Assembly: GCA_039811225.1 (NCBI GenBank)
Contig: JBDHYG010000006.1
Span: 54,915-118,914, forward strand
DNA from: JAFDXJ01 sp039811225
GTDB taxonomy: Bacteria > Bacteroidota > Bacteroidia > Chitinophagales > Chitinophagaceae
Direction: 5' to 3'
Length of the DNA: 64,000 bases
A program made the translations under genes and the position numbers. Below are positions 1 through 9,619 of this stretch, in pieces; position 1 is the first letter of the stretch; every line of letters begins with the position of its first letter. A model generated the notes under the pieces. The model searched no databases and was not told where the DNA came from. It saw only the letters and a list, made by a program, of their open reading frames with translations.

Positions 1-1
1 G

Positions 2-2209
2 CAAAGTGTGGAGAAAAGCCTGCAAATGGGGAAGGGCTTGTTATTTATCCTGTTGCATGCATCCGGTGAAAAGCAGAATTCCGGTGCAGATACTTTACTG
101 CAATATTCAAAGCAACTGATGTGTGCAGATACAGGGATCAGTTATGAAACACCTTCGCCCAATTCCTTTTCTTTTAATTCACCTTATGGCGCCTGCCCGG
201 ATTGTAAAGGCATGGGCGCTATTTATTCGATCAATATGGAAGCTGTTATTCCGGATCCGGCACTCAGCATAAGCAAGGGTGGCATTGTACCATTGGGTGT
301 GGAAAGAGAAGCTTATATGTACCGGATAGCAACAGACTTTGCAAGAAAAAATAAAATTGATTTACATAAACCCATCCGGGACTTGCCACGCAATTTGTTG
401 AATAAATTATTATATGGCAATGAACAGGGGGAAGATACATTCCGGGAAACGGAGGATGGAAAGGCCCCAGGAGAATCAGAAAAATATGAAGGCCTGATCC
501 CCCGGTTGAAACGCTGGTTTTATGCTACAGACAGTACCGAAAATATGCGGCAATGGCTGGAAAAATTTATGAACCTGGCAACTTGCCCCACTTGTGAAGG
601 TACCCGGTTAAAAAAGGAGAGCAGGTGGTTCCTGATAAAGAAAAAAAATATTGCCGACCTGAGTGAAATGAACCTGGATAAATTACTGCATTGGTTTACT
701 GATCTGGAATCGGTTCTTTCCCAAAAACAAAACCTGATTGCGAAAGATATGCTCAAAGAGATACGGGAAAGATTGGTTTTCCTGCATGATGTCGGCCTTT
801 CATATCTGACATTGAACCGGGCAACCGGCACCCTCAGTGGAGGGGAGTCCCAGCGTATCCGGCTGGCAACACAAATCGGTTCGCAATTACAAGGTATTAC
901 CTATATCCTGGATGAACCTTCTATTGGCCTGCATCAACGCGATAATCACCGGCTCATAAAATCATTACAACATTTACGCGATATTGGAAATAGTGTCCTG
1001 GTAGTGGAACACGATAAAGATATCATGTTAGCTTCCGATTATATCATTGATATTGGACCACAGGCGGGCATTCATGGTGGTGAAATCATGGCAATGGGAT
1101 CACCTAAAGAGATCGCACAAAAAAGTTCGGAGACCGCCTTATATATTGCCGGGAAAAAAAATATTGCCATTCCAACTGAAAGAAGAAAAGGCAATGGCGG
1201 ATTTCTTGAACTGAAAGGCGCAAAGGGAAACAATTTAAAAAATGTGCACGTGAAATTTCCCCTGGGAAAATTTATTGTAGTGAGTGGTGTAAGTGGCAGT
1301 GGAAAATCTACCCTGATCAATGAAACCCTGTATCCCATCCTGGCGCGTCATGCTTATCATGCAAAAGCAGCTCCGCTGGGGTACAATTCTGTGAAAGGCC
1401 TGGAGCAAATAGATAAAGTCATTGAAATAGACCAGTCTCCCATTGGCCGCACACCACGCAGCAATCCGGCAACATATTGTGGTTTTTTTACGGATATCCG
1501 TTTACTCTTTGCGTCTGTACCGGAAGCTAAAATCAGGGGGTATAAACCCGGCCGGTTTTCTTTTAATGTCAAGAGCGGCCGCTGCGATATGTGTGAAGGG
1601 GGCGGTATGCGGGTCATTGAAATGAATTTTCTGCCAGATGTGTATGTACATTGCGAAAAATGCAATGGCAAGAGATATAACCGGGAAACCCTGGAGATCC
1701 GGTATAAAGGAAAATCCATTAGTGATGTGCTGGATATGACGGTTGATGAAGCTACTGTATTTTTCCAACCGGTTCCATTTTTATACCGGAAAATTAAAGT
1801 GTTGCAGGATGTCGGCCTGGGCTATATTACCCTGGGACAATCCTCAGTAACGCTTAGTGGTGGTGAAGCACAGCGGGTAAAGCTCGCCACCGAACTGGCT
1901 AAAAAAGATACCGGGAAAACATTTTACATTTTGGATGAGCCAACTACCGGTTTGCATTTCAGGGATATCCAGCAATTATTACTGGTGCTGAATAAGCTGG
2001 TTGACCGGGGCAATACGGTATTAGTGATCGAGCATAACCTGGATGTTATTAAAGTAGCTGATCATATTATAGACCTGGGCCCGGAAGGGGGCGATGCGGG
2101 CGGTTATATTCTTTTTGAAGGAACACCGGAACAACTCATCCGGGAAGAAAAAAATGCAACAGCTTTATTTCTTAAAGAAGAATTTTCAGTAAAAAACCCA
2201 AAAGATTAA
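2..2209 (+). CDS. uvrA: Excinuclease ABC subunit A (5'-truncated by window edge)
   Basis: UvrA is the DNA-damage-recognising ATPase of nucleotide excision repair; it works as a dimer that loads UvrB in the cytoplasm. The frame is open to the left edge, and about 200 of the usual roughly 940 residues, including the first Walker A, lie outside the window. Visible are a CPDC cysteine module near nt 195, the first ABC signature LSGGESQR near nt 833, the D-loop region ILDEPSIGL, the second Walker A GVSGSGKST near nt 1287, a CDMC...CEKC zinc finger near nt 1582-1665 and the second signature LSGGEAQR near nt 1855. The stop lies one base from the stop of a convergent gene. Identity is very secure; the annotated start upstream cannot be seen. 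Confidence 0.97.
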   Translation, partial: QSVEKSLQMGKGLLFILLHASGEKQNSGADTLLQYSKQLMCADTGISYETPSPNSFSFNSPYGACPDCKGMGAIYSINMEAVIPDPALSISKGGIVPLGVEREAYMYRIATDFARKNKIDLHKPIRDLPRNLLNKLLYGNEQGEDTFRETEDGKAPGESEKYEGLIPRLKRWFYATDSTENMRQWLEKFMNLATCPTCEGTRLKKESRWFLIKKKNIADLSEMNLDKLLHWFTDLESVLSQKQNLIAKDMLKEIRERLVFLHDVGLSYLTLNRATGTLSGGESQRIRLATQIGSQLQGITYILDEPSIGLHQRDNHRLIKSLQHLRDIGNSVLVVEHDKDIMLASDYIIDIGPQAGIHGGEIMAMGSPKEIAQKSSETALYIAGKKNIAIPTERRKGNGGFLELKGAKGNNLKNVHVKFPLGKFIVVSGVSGSGKSTLINETLYPILARHAYHAKAAPLGYNSVKGLEQIDKVIEIDQSPIGRTPRSNPATYCGFFTDIRLLFASVPEAKIRGYKPGRFSFNVKSGRCDMCEGGGMRVIEMNFLPDVYVHCEKCNGKRYNRETLEIRYKGKSISDVLDMTVDEATVFFQPVPFLYRKIKVLQDVGLGYITLGQSSVTLSGGEAQRVKLATELAKKDTGKTFYILDEPTTGLHFRDIQQLLLVLNKLVDRGNTVLVIEHNLDVIKVADHIIDLGPEGGDAGGYILFEGTPEQLIREEKNATALFLKEEFSVKNPKD

Positions 2210-2210
2210 A

Positions 2211-3137
2211 TCAATAAACCCCCACTTTGAAAAGAGTGTTACTGCCTATGCGCATACTAAAAGTGAGAAAGATATCCATATAACCATCGTTATCTTTTAT
2301 ATGCGCTTTTTCAATATTGGGTTTTACTTTCCAGGGTTGCAGGCTGCGTGAATATAATTGCTTGGCAAGGATGGCCTGGTCCGGGGGCAGGTATTTATCA
2401 AAAAGGGCGGGATCAATATAAGTAGTACTGATATCATCGATATAATCGGTAAATGTTTGCCGGATACGAATGCCCGCCGATAAGGCATATTTATTATTGA
2501 AAAAATATTTTACACCAATCGCAATCGGGATATAAAATTGTACCAGCGAATAAGGTTTACGGTCAGTGTATTCCGGGAAACCCTGGCCTTCGAGATGTAA
2601 GGGCGCAAGCTCTACCGTCTGGCCATTTAATTCTGTTTTAGGATTAAAATGAAAAACGCCAATCCCGGCACTTACAAAAGGAGATACCTGATAGATGCCT
2701 GTTGTTCTGTCAAATAAAGTCATAGGGTAGAGGTCGAATGTGGCATAGCCTTCATATACAAAAGAATGAAAACTCAGGTTCCGGTTAAAGCGCCATCTTT
2801 CCATGCCCCCTTCATTATGAATCAGGCTATCTGCCCCATCTACATTACTAAAGCTAAGCCCCCCGGAAAAACTTATCCATGGATTCAGGTTATATGTAGT
2901 AGAAACGCCCACAAGCGGCTTAACTGTTTTAAACATATAATCTTTCAGAAATGGTTGGCCTATACCCAGGTTACCGCCAAGGTCACCCAGGAAATTATTA
3001 GCACCAATGGTAGCGCTTATTTCCCAATGTCCACTGATCTCCTCTAAAGTGCCATCTTTTTGTTTTATCTGGCCAATAATTAAACTGCCTGGTAAGCTGA
3101 TTAGTAGGATGGTATATATGAATCGGAAGAATTTCAT
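2211..3137 (-). CDS. Outer-membrane beta-barrel protein, DUF6089-like
   Basis: This 308-residue protein begins with a hydrophobic signal peptide (MKFFRFIYTILLISLPGSLIIG) and then reads as an eight-stranded-type barrel with alternating aromatic and polar strands. The segment ATIGANNFLGDLGG just after the signal is the typical start of the DUF6089 family of Bacteroidota, which are small outer-membrane proteins of unknown role. Later strands such as GVKYFFNNKYALSAGIRIRQTFTDYIDDIS fit the same family. It is convergent with uvrA and 51 bp downstream of elaA, so it may be cotranscribed with the latter. Family assignment is from memory of the motif; no function is claimed. Confidence 0.8.
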   Translation of the reverse strand: MKFFRFIYTILLISLPGSLIIGQIKQKDGTLEEISGHWEISATIGANNFLGDLGGNLGIGQPFLKDYMFKTVKPLVGVSTTYNLNPWISFSGGLSFSNVDGADSLIHNEGGMERWRFNRNLSFHSFVYEGYATFDLYPMTLFDRTTGIYQVSPFVSAGIGVFHFNPKTELNGQTVELAPLHLEGQGFPEYTDRKPYSLVQFYIPIAIGVKYFFNNKYALSAGIRIRQTFTDYIDDISTTYIDPALFDKYLPPDQAILAKQLYSRSLQPWKVKPNIEKAHIKDNDGYMDIFLTFSMRIGSNTLFKVGVY

Positions 3138-3188
3138 AAACCAGGCTCAGGGGGATTTAAAGCAATATTAAGATTTAATTTAAATAAT

Positions 3189-3641
3189 CTAAGAAAAAGA
3201 ATAATCCATTTTAATGTGTTCAATTCCATCTTCCAGGTATATATCACTGCATTGCTGAAAGCCCAATGAAGTATAAAATTCTTTTAGGTACAATTGGGCG
3301 CCAATGGTAATAGTATGCTGGCCAAATAATTCAACACAATAGGCAATGGCTTCCTGCATTAACAGTTTTCCCAGGTTTTTCCCCCGGTAAATCTGTTTAC
3401 AAACAACACGGCCAATTGAGGCATTCTCATATATCTGCCCGGGTGGTATAATGCGGGCATACGCGATCAATGCATCTTGCCCCCAGCCCAGTAGATGATA
3501 TGATACCTGGTCATGATTGTCGGCATCCTGGAAAATGCATTGTTGCTCTACGACAAATACCTCATTACGCAATTGGAGTACAGCATATAATTGTGCTGCT
3601 GATAAATTTTGAAAATATATTTTTTGCCACTGAATCTCCAA
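3189..3641 (-). CDS. elaA: ElaA-type GNAT N-acetyltransferase
   Basis: The protein is a small acetyl-CoA-dependent GNAT acyltransferase that aligns along its whole length with Escherichia coli ElaA: LQLRNEVFVVEQ near the start, IGRVVCKQIYRGKNLGKLLM (the acetyl-CoA pyrophosphate loop), IGAQLYLKEFYTSLGF and YLEDGIEHIKM at the end. The substrate is unknown. No ATG is available, so I place the start at the TTG at 3641, which gives LEIQWQ against ElaA MIEWQ and a length of 150 residues close to the family's 153. The longer frame starting at TTG 3704 would begin inside the T-tract of the upstream terminator and is unlikely. The gene follows the universal stress protein gene but is separated from it by that terminator. 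Confidence 0.88.
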   Translation of the reverse strand: MEIQWQKIYFQNLSAAQLYAVLQLRNEVFVVEQQCIFQDADNHDQVSYHLLGWGQDALIAYARIIPPGQIYENASIGRVVCKQIYRGKNLGKLLMQEAIAYCVELFGQHTITIGAQLYLKEFYTSLGFQQCSDIYLEDGIEHIKMDYSFS

Positions 3642-3702
3642 GCTCGTAAATTTTGGTATCCAAATATAAGGGATTCCTTTTTTAAGGACAATGAAAGAAC
3701 AC

Positions 3703-3728
3703 AAAAAAAAACCGGCTTTGGCCGGTTT
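3703..3728 (-). terminator. Rho-independent terminator of the universal stress protein gene
   Basis: A perfect 8-bp stem AAACCGGC/GCCGGTTT with a four-base loop lies 21 bp after the stop of the 3750-4535 gene. On the minus strand it is followed by an uninterrupted run of nine T. It separates the stress-protein transcript from elaA. Confidence 0.85.
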
Positions 3729-3749
3729 CTGTTTCTTTTTAATAAAAAA

Positions 3750-4535
3750 TTATTCCTGAACAATCAGGATGGGCATCGTAGCCTGGTAAGATAAATGCTT
3801 GGTTATATTTGTCTTGAATAACCGTTGGCGCAGCGTGGCAATTTTTTGTATGAGAATGATTAAATCGATATTCTTCTCATCTGCAAATAATTGCAGGGCT
3901 TCCTCTACATCAAATAAACGCAGGAAATAAAATTGCGGGGAATATTCTTTAAACATCTCCGCTAATGCCTGGCGCTCTTTTTCATACTCCTCGGAAATTG
4001 CCACATAGTGATTTTCATTTACATTCACGATATGAAAATTGGGTCGGAAGGTATCCAGAAAATTCTTGATGGGGGCAGAGGGAGTGGCGCTTTGAACGTT
4101 TTTAAAATCGGATGCCAACATTACATTTTTCAACTCGGTAAAAGCAGCTTTTTCCGGGATAACCATTACCGGGCAAGCTTTGGTTTCTACCATTTTCAAT
4201 GTATTGCTTCCAATAAAAACCTGGCCGATCGCCGAACGGCCGGTTATACCCATTACCACCAGGTCAGCGAGCCGGTGCCGTACAAATTTTTCTAATTCTT
4301 CCACAAAATCTTTGGCATATTCTGCAAATGTGGAAATTTTTACCGGGCAATCTTTCATCAGCTCATCTTTCAATGCCTGTAACTCTTCATTGCATTGTTC
4401 GGCATCAGATTCCTTATCATAACAATGATATAAAATCATTTCTACCCCATAATGGCCTACCAGCAATTTAGAGGCATAACGAGCCGCATTTAACGAGGTT
4501 TCCGAAAAGTCAACCGGTACAATAACAGTATTCAT
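3750..4535 (-). CDS. Tandem universal stress protein (UspA family)
   Basis: The 261-residue protein holds two UspA folds. The first starts at MNTVIVPVDFSETS and contains the ATP-binding signature G-x2-G-x9-G-S as GITGRSAIGQVFIGS, followed by the closing strand ACPVMVIP. The second, from about residue 135, keeps the fold (KNVMLASDFKN at its start, MPILIVQE at its end) but lacks a recognisable glycine motif, so probably only the first half binds nucleotide. Proteins of this kind act in the cytoplasm as stress-induced signalling or protective factors. The gene stands alone: rarA ends 88 bp upstream and a terminator follows. Confidence 0.92.
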   Translation of the reverse strand: MNTVIVPVDFSETSLNAARYASKLLVGHYGVEMILYHCYDKESDAEQCNEELQALKDELMKDCPVKISTFAEYAKDFVEELEKFVRHRLADLVVMGITGRSAIGQVFIGSNTLKMVETKACPVMVIPEKAAFTELKNVMLASDFKNVQSATPSAPIKNFLDTFRPNFHIVNVNENHYVAISEEYEKERQALAEMFKEYSPQFYFLRLFDVEEALQLFADEKNIDLIILIQKIATLRQRLFKTNITKHLSYQATMPILIVQE

Positions 4536-4623
4536 GTATAAAAATTTTGTGCGTGAAGATAAGGGAAATTCAGGTGTGGAAAAAAGCAGGCAGAATTTTC
4601 ACCTTTTTTTTAATTCTTAGTTC

Positions 4624-5931
4624 TTAATAGCCATACTTTTCTTTCCATAAATTTTTCAAAAAATTACGGATTTCTTCCTCCCGTTTATTTTTTTGTGGGG
4701 TATAAAATACAGTACCGGTAAGCTTCTCTGGCAAAAATTCCTGCAACACAAAATTTTGATCAAATGCATGCGCATAGAGATAATTTTTGCTATACCCAAT
4801 ATTTTTCATCAAAGTGGTGGGGGCATTCCGTAAATGTAAGGGTACCGGGAGGTCGCCTTGTTTTTTAACGGCTGCGATCGCCATATCAATAGCCATGATC
4901 GCGGCATTACTTTTGGGTGAGGAAGCTAAATAAATAGCGCATTGCGATAAAATAATCCTTGCTTCCGGCTGCCCGATTTTATGTACGGCATCAAAGCAGC
5001 TGTTGGCCAGTAATAGTGCATTGGGATTGGCATTGCCAATATCTTCACTGGCAAAGATGACCATACGGCGGGCAATGAACTTTATATTTTCACCACCTTC
5101 CAGCATACGGGCCAGCCAATACACAGCAGCATTGGGGTCACTGCCCCGCATACTTTTTATAAAAGCGGATATGATATCATAATGTTGTTCTCCCTGTTTA
5201 TCATATAAAGCAATTTTTTGTTGCGCTATTCGCATTACTTTTTCATCCGTGATTTCCCGGTCATCCGTTTCCGGATTTTCTGAAACAATACTGGTGGCGA
5301 CTAATTCAAGCAGGTTTAAAAGCTTGCGTGCATCGCCACCTGAAATATTGATTAGTGCAGCCGTTTCTTTTAATTTGAGTGAATACTTTTTCAATATGGT
5401 ATCAGCGGACAATGCATGTTGCGCTAATTGTTGCAGGTTTTCATCGCTAAGCGCTTTCAGGATATAGACCTGGCAACGGCTGAGCAGGGCAGCATTTACT
5501 TCAAAGGAAGGGTTTTCCGTTGTCGCACCAATCAGGGTAATTATTCCTTTTTCCACCGCACCTAATAAAGCATCCTGCTGGCCTTTATGGAAGCGATGGA
5601 TCTCATCAATAAACAAAATCGCCTGTTGCTGTTTTTTGGCTATGTCAATTATTTCCCGAACCTCTTTAACACCACTGCTGATTGCACTTAACTGGTAAAA
5701 TGGTTGTTCCAGCATGGAAGCAATAATTTGTGCAATGGTGGTTTTACCTACACCCGGCGGCCCCCATAAAATCAATGAGGGGATTTTTTTTTGTTCGATA
5801 GCAGTTCGCAAAACACCACCCTTACCGGTCAGGTGCTCCTGGCCAATTAATTCCGACAATGTTTTTGGCCGTAAGCGTTCCGCCAGCGGAATACCTTCCA
5901 TATTTTTCCTATCGGTGGTTTGCTCAGCCAT
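4624..5931 (-). CDS. rarA: Replication-associated recombination protein A (AAA ATPase)
   Basis: RarA (MgsA, the bacterial WRNIP1 relative) is a clamp-loader-like AAA+ ATPase that acts at stalled replication forks. The sequence shows the family start RPKTLSELIGQEHL, Walker A GPPGVGKT at residues 57-64, Walker B ILFIDE at 105-110, sensor-1 IGATTENP, and the arginine-finger region LLSRCQVY. The C-terminal half carries the RarA tetramerisation domain (RGSDPNAAVYWLARML, RRMVIFASEDIGNANP, LHLRNAPTTLMK). At 435 residues it has full length. It is monocistronic in appearance, with about 70 bp on either side. Confidence 0.97.
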   Translation of the reverse strand: MAEQTTDRKNMEGIPLAERLRPKTLSELIGQEHLTGKGGVLRTAIEQKKIPSLILWGPPGVGKTTIAQIIASMLEQPFYQLSAISSGVKEVREIIDIAKKQQQAILFIDEIHRFHKGQQDALLGAVEKGIITLIGATTENPSFEVNAALLSRCQVYILKALSDENLQQLAQHALSADTILKKYSLKLKETAALINISGGDARKLLNLLELVATSIVSENPETDDREITDEKVMRIAQQKIALYDKQGEQHYDIISAFIKSMRGSDPNAAVYWLARMLEGGENIKFIARRMVIFASEDIGNANPNALLLANSCFDAVHKIGQPEARIILSQCAIYLASSPKSNAAIMAIDMAIAAVKKQGDLPVPLHLRNAPTTLMKNIGYSKNYLYAHAFDQNFVLQEFLPEKLTGTVFYTPQKNKREEEIRNFLKNLWKEKYGY

Positions 5932-5999
5932 AATGGGGAATAAAATTAGCAGATAAATTTTACTTCCTAAAAAGGTAAATGATAGGGCAGATTTGAAAA

Positions 6000-6503
6000 C
6001 TATTGATCTACGAAAGCGTTTGCATTATTTTTTACAAGTATCCTGGTCCAAATAATGTGGATGGCCAGGCAAATACAGAATATGACCAATGCCCACAATT
6101 CTGCATATACTACTTGATGTACTGTAGCCGTATCCATCGTGGCAATACCGGAGCCTGATTCTTTTAAAAAAGTTTCCAGGTTCTTGAAAAATGGTTCCGG
6201 GTTGATTAATAAAGTGATCCCCGGCAAGATGATGAGCAGACAAAAAATAAACGAAACAATGGCGTTAACCAGTAACCAATCTTTCATTGTTCTTTTGACT
6301 GTTTCTTTTTGTATGATAACTTTTTTTAAAAATGTGTAAGAAAACCACGCATATAAAACCACGCAAACCAGTACAAAATAAAACAAGAGAAAGAAGGGTT
6401 GGGAAAAAACAAATGGCAGTGAAACAATCAGGTTAAGTGCAATTAGGAAACTAATCAGGTTGACAATAAAACCAAGGATACGGTAAATGATAAAATATTT
6501 CAT
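6000..6503 (-). CDS. Hypothetical four-helix membrane protein
   Basis: I do not recognise this family. The 167-residue product from the ATG at 6503 (MKYFIIYRILGF) has about four hydrophobic helices: one near the start, one in FFLLFYFVLVCVVLYAW, one in WLLVNAIVSFIFCLLIILPGI and a last one in AELWALVIFCICLAIHII. The loop before the last helix is polar. A longer frame with a TTG start at 6533 exists, but the ATG directly before the first helix is more natural. It lies between rarA and aspS in the same direction with 70-110 bp gaps, which says little about its job. Confidence 0.6.
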   Translation of the reverse strand: MKYFIIYRILGFIVNLISFLIALNLIVSLPFVFSQPFFLLFYFVLVCVVLYAWFSYTFLKKVIIQKETVKRTMKDWLLVNAIVSFIFCLLIILPGITLLINPEPFFKNLETFLKESGSGIATMDTATVHQVVYAELWALVIFCICLAIHIIWTRILVKNNANAFVDQ

Positions 6504-6609
6504 AAAAAATGCATTATGACGGAGTTGATTCAAATTGTATTTGTATCGGCATTAAATTTCGATAGTACAAGAAATCCGTTCAGCCAGGTCGAATGAGCTA
6601 TACAATAAT

Positions 6610-8451
6610 TTATTTTTTTGAAGCATGCGCTAAATGTAATTCCGATAATTGAGTGGCATCAATAGGAGCGGGTGCATCGAGCATGACATCCCGGCCACTA
6701 TTGTTTTTGGGGAAAGCAATGAAATCGCGGATACTTTCACTACCGCCAATAATAGAGCAAAGCCGGTCCAGGCCGAAAGCAATACCGCCATGCGGGGGGG
6801 CGCCATATTCAAATGCTTTCAACAGGAAACCAAATTTTTCCGTTGCTTCTTCTTTTGACATACCTAGTGCGGCAAACATTTTTTCCTGTAAATCTTTTTG
6901 AAAAATCCGGATTGAGCCACCACCGATTTCATTCCCGTTTATGACTAGGTCATATGCATTGGCCTTGATCCCGGCAAATGGATGTTGCAGGTAATTGGCT
7001 GCATCGGCAATGTGCGGGTCATTTTTCAACATGATGTCAATTTCTTCCTGCTTGGGAGCCGTAAAAGGATGGTGCCGGGCTACCCAGCGATTGCCTTCAG
7101 CATCATATTCAAACAAAGGGAAATCAATAATCCAAACCAGTTTGAAAGAATCTTTATGCCGCAGGTTTAGTCTTTTGGCTATTTCCAGGCGCAATTCACC
7201 AGCAGCTTTCCGGGTTTTTTCTTCTTTACCTGCCAATATCAAAATCAAATCACCTTCACGTGCCCCGCAGGTAGTTGAAATATTTTCCAGCCGGGCCTGG
7301 TCATAAAATTTATCTACACTGCTTTTATAAGTACCATCGGCATTACATTTAATATACACTAATCCCTGCATGCCAATTTGAGGGCGTTTTACCCATTCAG
7401 TCAATTCATCCGTTTGTTTTCTTGTATAAAAAGCACAACCCGGCATGACCACTGCGATAACCGTTTCAGCCTGTTCAAATACCGGGAAACCGGCACCCTG
7501 GATGCTGGATGAAAGATCAGCCACATTCTTTTTTTGAAATACTGTTTTCAGGTTAGTCAGTTCCAGGTCAAATCGAATATCCGGTTTATCAATACCATAG
7601 CGCCACATGGCTTCTTCCCAACTCATTCTTTCCACCGGTTCATGATAATCGATACCCTTTACATCTTTGAAAATACGTTTCACCATATTTTCAAATGTGC
7701 GTAAAATATCTTCCTGATCTATGAATGACATTTCACAATCGATCTGCGTAAACTCAGGCTGCCTGTCGGCCCGCAGGTCTTCATCCCGGAAGCATTTCAC
7801 GATTTGAAAATAACGGTCAATGCCACTCACCATCAGCAGTTGCTTAAATGTTTGTGGTGATTGGGGCAATGCATAAAACTGGCCTTCATGCATGCGGGAA
7901 GGTACTACAAAATCCCGGGCGCCTTCCGGCGTAGATTTAATGAGGAAAGGCGTTTCCACTTCCATGAAAGATTGTTCGTGTAAGTAATCGCGGACAGATC
8001 GGGTAATGGCATATCGTAATTCCAGGTTCTTCTTTACTATATTTCTGCGCAGGTCGAGGTACCTGTATTTCATACGCAGGTCATCGCCGCCATCGGTATC
8101 ATCCTGTATGGTAAAAGGAGGGATGGCAGCGATATTCAAAATTTTATATTCGCTCACCAGGACTTCGATTTCCCCGGTCGGGATTTGCAGGTTTTTATTT
8201 TCTCTTTCCTGCACAAAGCCTTTAGCCTGGATGACATATTCCCGGCCCAGGGAACGCTTATCTAATTCTTCCTGCAACTCTTCCCCGAACAGTAATTGTG
8301 TAATACCATAACGATCCCTCAGGTCCACAAAAGTGATGGCGCCAAATTTTCGAATGGTTTGTACCCAACCACAAAGGGAAACAGTACGGTTGATATCTTT
8401 CAGGTCTAATTGCCCACAATGATGTGTCCTGTACATAGTTGTTATGTTCAT
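6610..8451 (-). CDS. aspS: Aspartyl-tRNA synthetase (bacterial type)
   Basis: AspRS is the class II synthetase that charges tRNA-Asp (or, if AsnRS is missing, also tRNA-Asn). The 613-residue protein has the N-terminal OB-fold (GQLDLKDINRTVSLCGWVQTIRKFG), class II motif 2 in FQIVKCFRDEDLRADRQPEFTQID, the GAD insertion domain that marks bacterial enzymes between about residues 290 and 420, and motif 3 GIAFGLDRLCSII. The start is ATG 8451, and a -7 promoter box lies about 47 bp upstream in the divergent gap shared with sucD. Nothing about the sequence is odd. Confidence 0.97.
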   Translation of the reverse strand: MNITTMYRTHHCGQLDLKDINRTVSLCGWVQTIRKFGAITFVDLRDRYGITQLLFGEELQEELDKRSLGREYVIQAKGFVQERENKNLQIPTGEIEVLVSEYKILNIAAIPPFTIQDDTDGGDDLRMKYRYLDLRRNIVKKNLELRYAITRSVRDYLHEQSFMEVETPFLIKSTPEGARDFVVPSRMHEGQFYALPQSPQTFKQLLMVSGIDRYFQIVKCFRDEDLRADRQPEFTQIDCEMSFIDQEDILRTFENMVKRIFKDVKGIDYHEPVERMSWEEAMWRYGIDKPDIRFDLELTNLKTVFQKKNVADLSSSIQGAGFPVFEQAETVIAVVMPGCAFYTRKQTDELTEWVKRPQIGMQGLVYIKCNADGTYKSSVDKFYDQARLENISTTCGAREGDLILILAGKEEKTRKAAGELRLEIAKRLNLRHKDSFKLVWIIDFPLFEYDAEGNRWVARHHPFTAPKQEEIDIMLKNDPHIADAANYLQHPFAGIKANAYDLVINGNEIGGGSIRIFQKDLQEKMFAALGMSKEEATEKFGFLLKAFEYGAPPHGGIAFGLDRLCSIIGGSESIRDFIAFPKNNSGRDVMLDAPAPIDATQLSELHLAHASKK

Positions 8452-8497
8452 ATTTTGTAAATGAAAGCCGATTTTTTTCTTTTAAAATTCAGGGTTG

Positions 8498-8505
8498 CAA
8501 ATATA
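8498..8505 (-). promoter_or_regulatory. Putative Bacteroidota -7 box for aspS
   Basis: On the minus strand the octamer TATATTTG matches the Bacteroidota -7 consensus TAnnTTTG and would give a leader of roughly 40 bases for aspS. I do not see a convincing -33 TTTG at the right distance, so this is a motif match only. Confidence 0.45.
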
Positions 8506-8598
8506 ACCAAACTGCTAAATGGAAACGTGTGAAATTGCTTTCAGATAATAAATTGGAAAGGTTTTATAATTTGATACCCTGCCTTAACTGATTTACCT

Positions 8599-8606
8599 TA
8601 CTTTTG
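8599..8606 (+). promoter_or_regulatory. Putative Bacteroidota -7 box for sucD
   Basis: TACTTTTG matches TAnnTTTG and lies 20 bp before the sucD ATG, which predicts a leader of about 15 bases. A TTTG at 8570-8573 could be the -33 element, but the 25-base spacer is a little long for the consensus. Confidence 0.5.
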
Positions 8607-8626
8607 CACAACAAATTTATTTCCTT

Positions 8627-9499
8627 ATGTCAGTTTTAGTCAATAAGCATTCAAAAATCATTGTACAGGGTTTTACCGGAACGGAAGGTAGTTTTCATGC
8701 CGGCCAGATGATCGAATACGGAACCAATGTAGTAGGCGGTGTAACCCCGGGAAAGGGGGGAACCACGCATTTGGAAAAGCCGGTTTTTAATACGGTAGCT
8801 GAAGCCGTGGCAAAAACGGGCGCCAATGTGAGTATCATATTTGTACCACCGGCATTTGCAGCAGATGCCATTATGGAAGCGGCTGATGCAGGCATTGCAT
8901 TGATCGTATGTATCACCGAAGGTATCCCGGTACAAGATATGGTAAAAGTGAAAAGCTTTTTGGCAGAAACCAATTCCCGGCTGATTGGCCCTAATTGCCC
9001 GGGCATTATTACAGCAGGTGAAGCGAAAGTGGGTATTATGCCTGGTTTCATTTTCAAACCCGGTCGTATCGGCATTGTTTCAAAATCCGGTACGCTCACT
9101 TATGAAGCGGCTGACCAGGTAGTTAAAGCCGGTATGGGTATCAGTACTGCTATTGGAATCGGGGGCGACCCGATCATTGGTACAACCACCCGCGAAGCCG
9201 TGGAGTTACTCATGCATGACCCGGAAACTGATGGTATAGTAATGATAGGTGAAATCGGCGGAAATATGGAAGCCGATGCGGCAAATTGGATCAAAGACAA
9301 TATGAAAAAACCGGTCGTGGGTTTTATAGCCGGACAGACAGCGCCTCCCGGAAGAAGAATGGGCCATGCCGGTGCCATTATCGGCGGGAAAGATGATACT
9401 GCAGCCGCCAAGATGAAAATCCTGCGGGCATGTGGTGTACATGTTTCTGACAGCCCGGCTGATATAGGAAAGACCATGTTGGAAGCCTTGAAAAAATAA
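8627..9499 (+). CDS. sucD: Succinyl-CoA synthetase alpha subunit (ADP/GDP-forming)
   Basis: SucD forms the TCA-cycle enzyme that converts succinyl-CoA to succinate with substrate-level phosphorylation, in the cytoplasm and together with SucC. The sequence begins with the CoA-binding Rossmann fold (VNKHSKIIVQGFTGTEGSFHA), carries GGVTPGKGG, GPNCPGII and the phosphohistidine loop GRRMGHAGAIIGG with the active His at residue 247. The length of 290 is normal. The partner sucC is not in the window, so the two subunits are unlinked here. A strong terminator follows directly, making this a single-gene transcript. Confidence 0.98.
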   Translation: MSVLVNKHSKIIVQGFTGTEGSFHAGQMIEYGTNVVGGVTPGKGGTTHLEKPVFNTVAEAVAKTGANVSIIFVPPAFAADAIMEAADAGIALIVCITEGIPVQDMVKVKSFLAETNSRLIGPNCPGIITAGEAKVGIMPGFIFKPGRIGIVSKSGTLTYEAADQVVKAGMGISTAIGIGGDPIIGTTTREAVELLMHDPETDGIVMIGEIGGNMEADAANWIKDNMKKPVVGFIAGQTAPPGRRMGHAGAIIGGKDDTAAAKMKILRACGVHVSDSPADIGKTMLEALKK

Positions 9500-9521
9500 T
9501 TTCCATTTTAGAAATAAAAAG

Positions 9522-9546
9522 ACCCTGTTTGATGCAGGGTTTTTTT
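9522..9546 (+). terminator. Rho-independent terminator of sucD
   Basis: The stem ACCCTG/CAGGGT with a seven-base loop is followed by seven T and starts 22 bp after the sucD stop codon. Confidence 0.85.
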
Positions 9547-9619
9547 ATGTGTATGTAAAATGCGTATTCGCTTCATCTTATTGCCAAATAATGTATTTTG
9601 TAATTTTTAAAATTAAAGG

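Noticed and set aside
520..831. Many antisense ORFs inside uvrA, aspS, lepA, valS and prc
   Set aside because: They have no signal, domain or ribosome-binding context and are shadows of the strongly coding opposite strand.
3642..3704. N-terminal extension of elaA from a TTG start at 3704
   Set aside because: It would begin within the T-tract of the upstream gene's terminator and has no counterpart in E. coli ElaA; the TTG at 3641 gives the family length.
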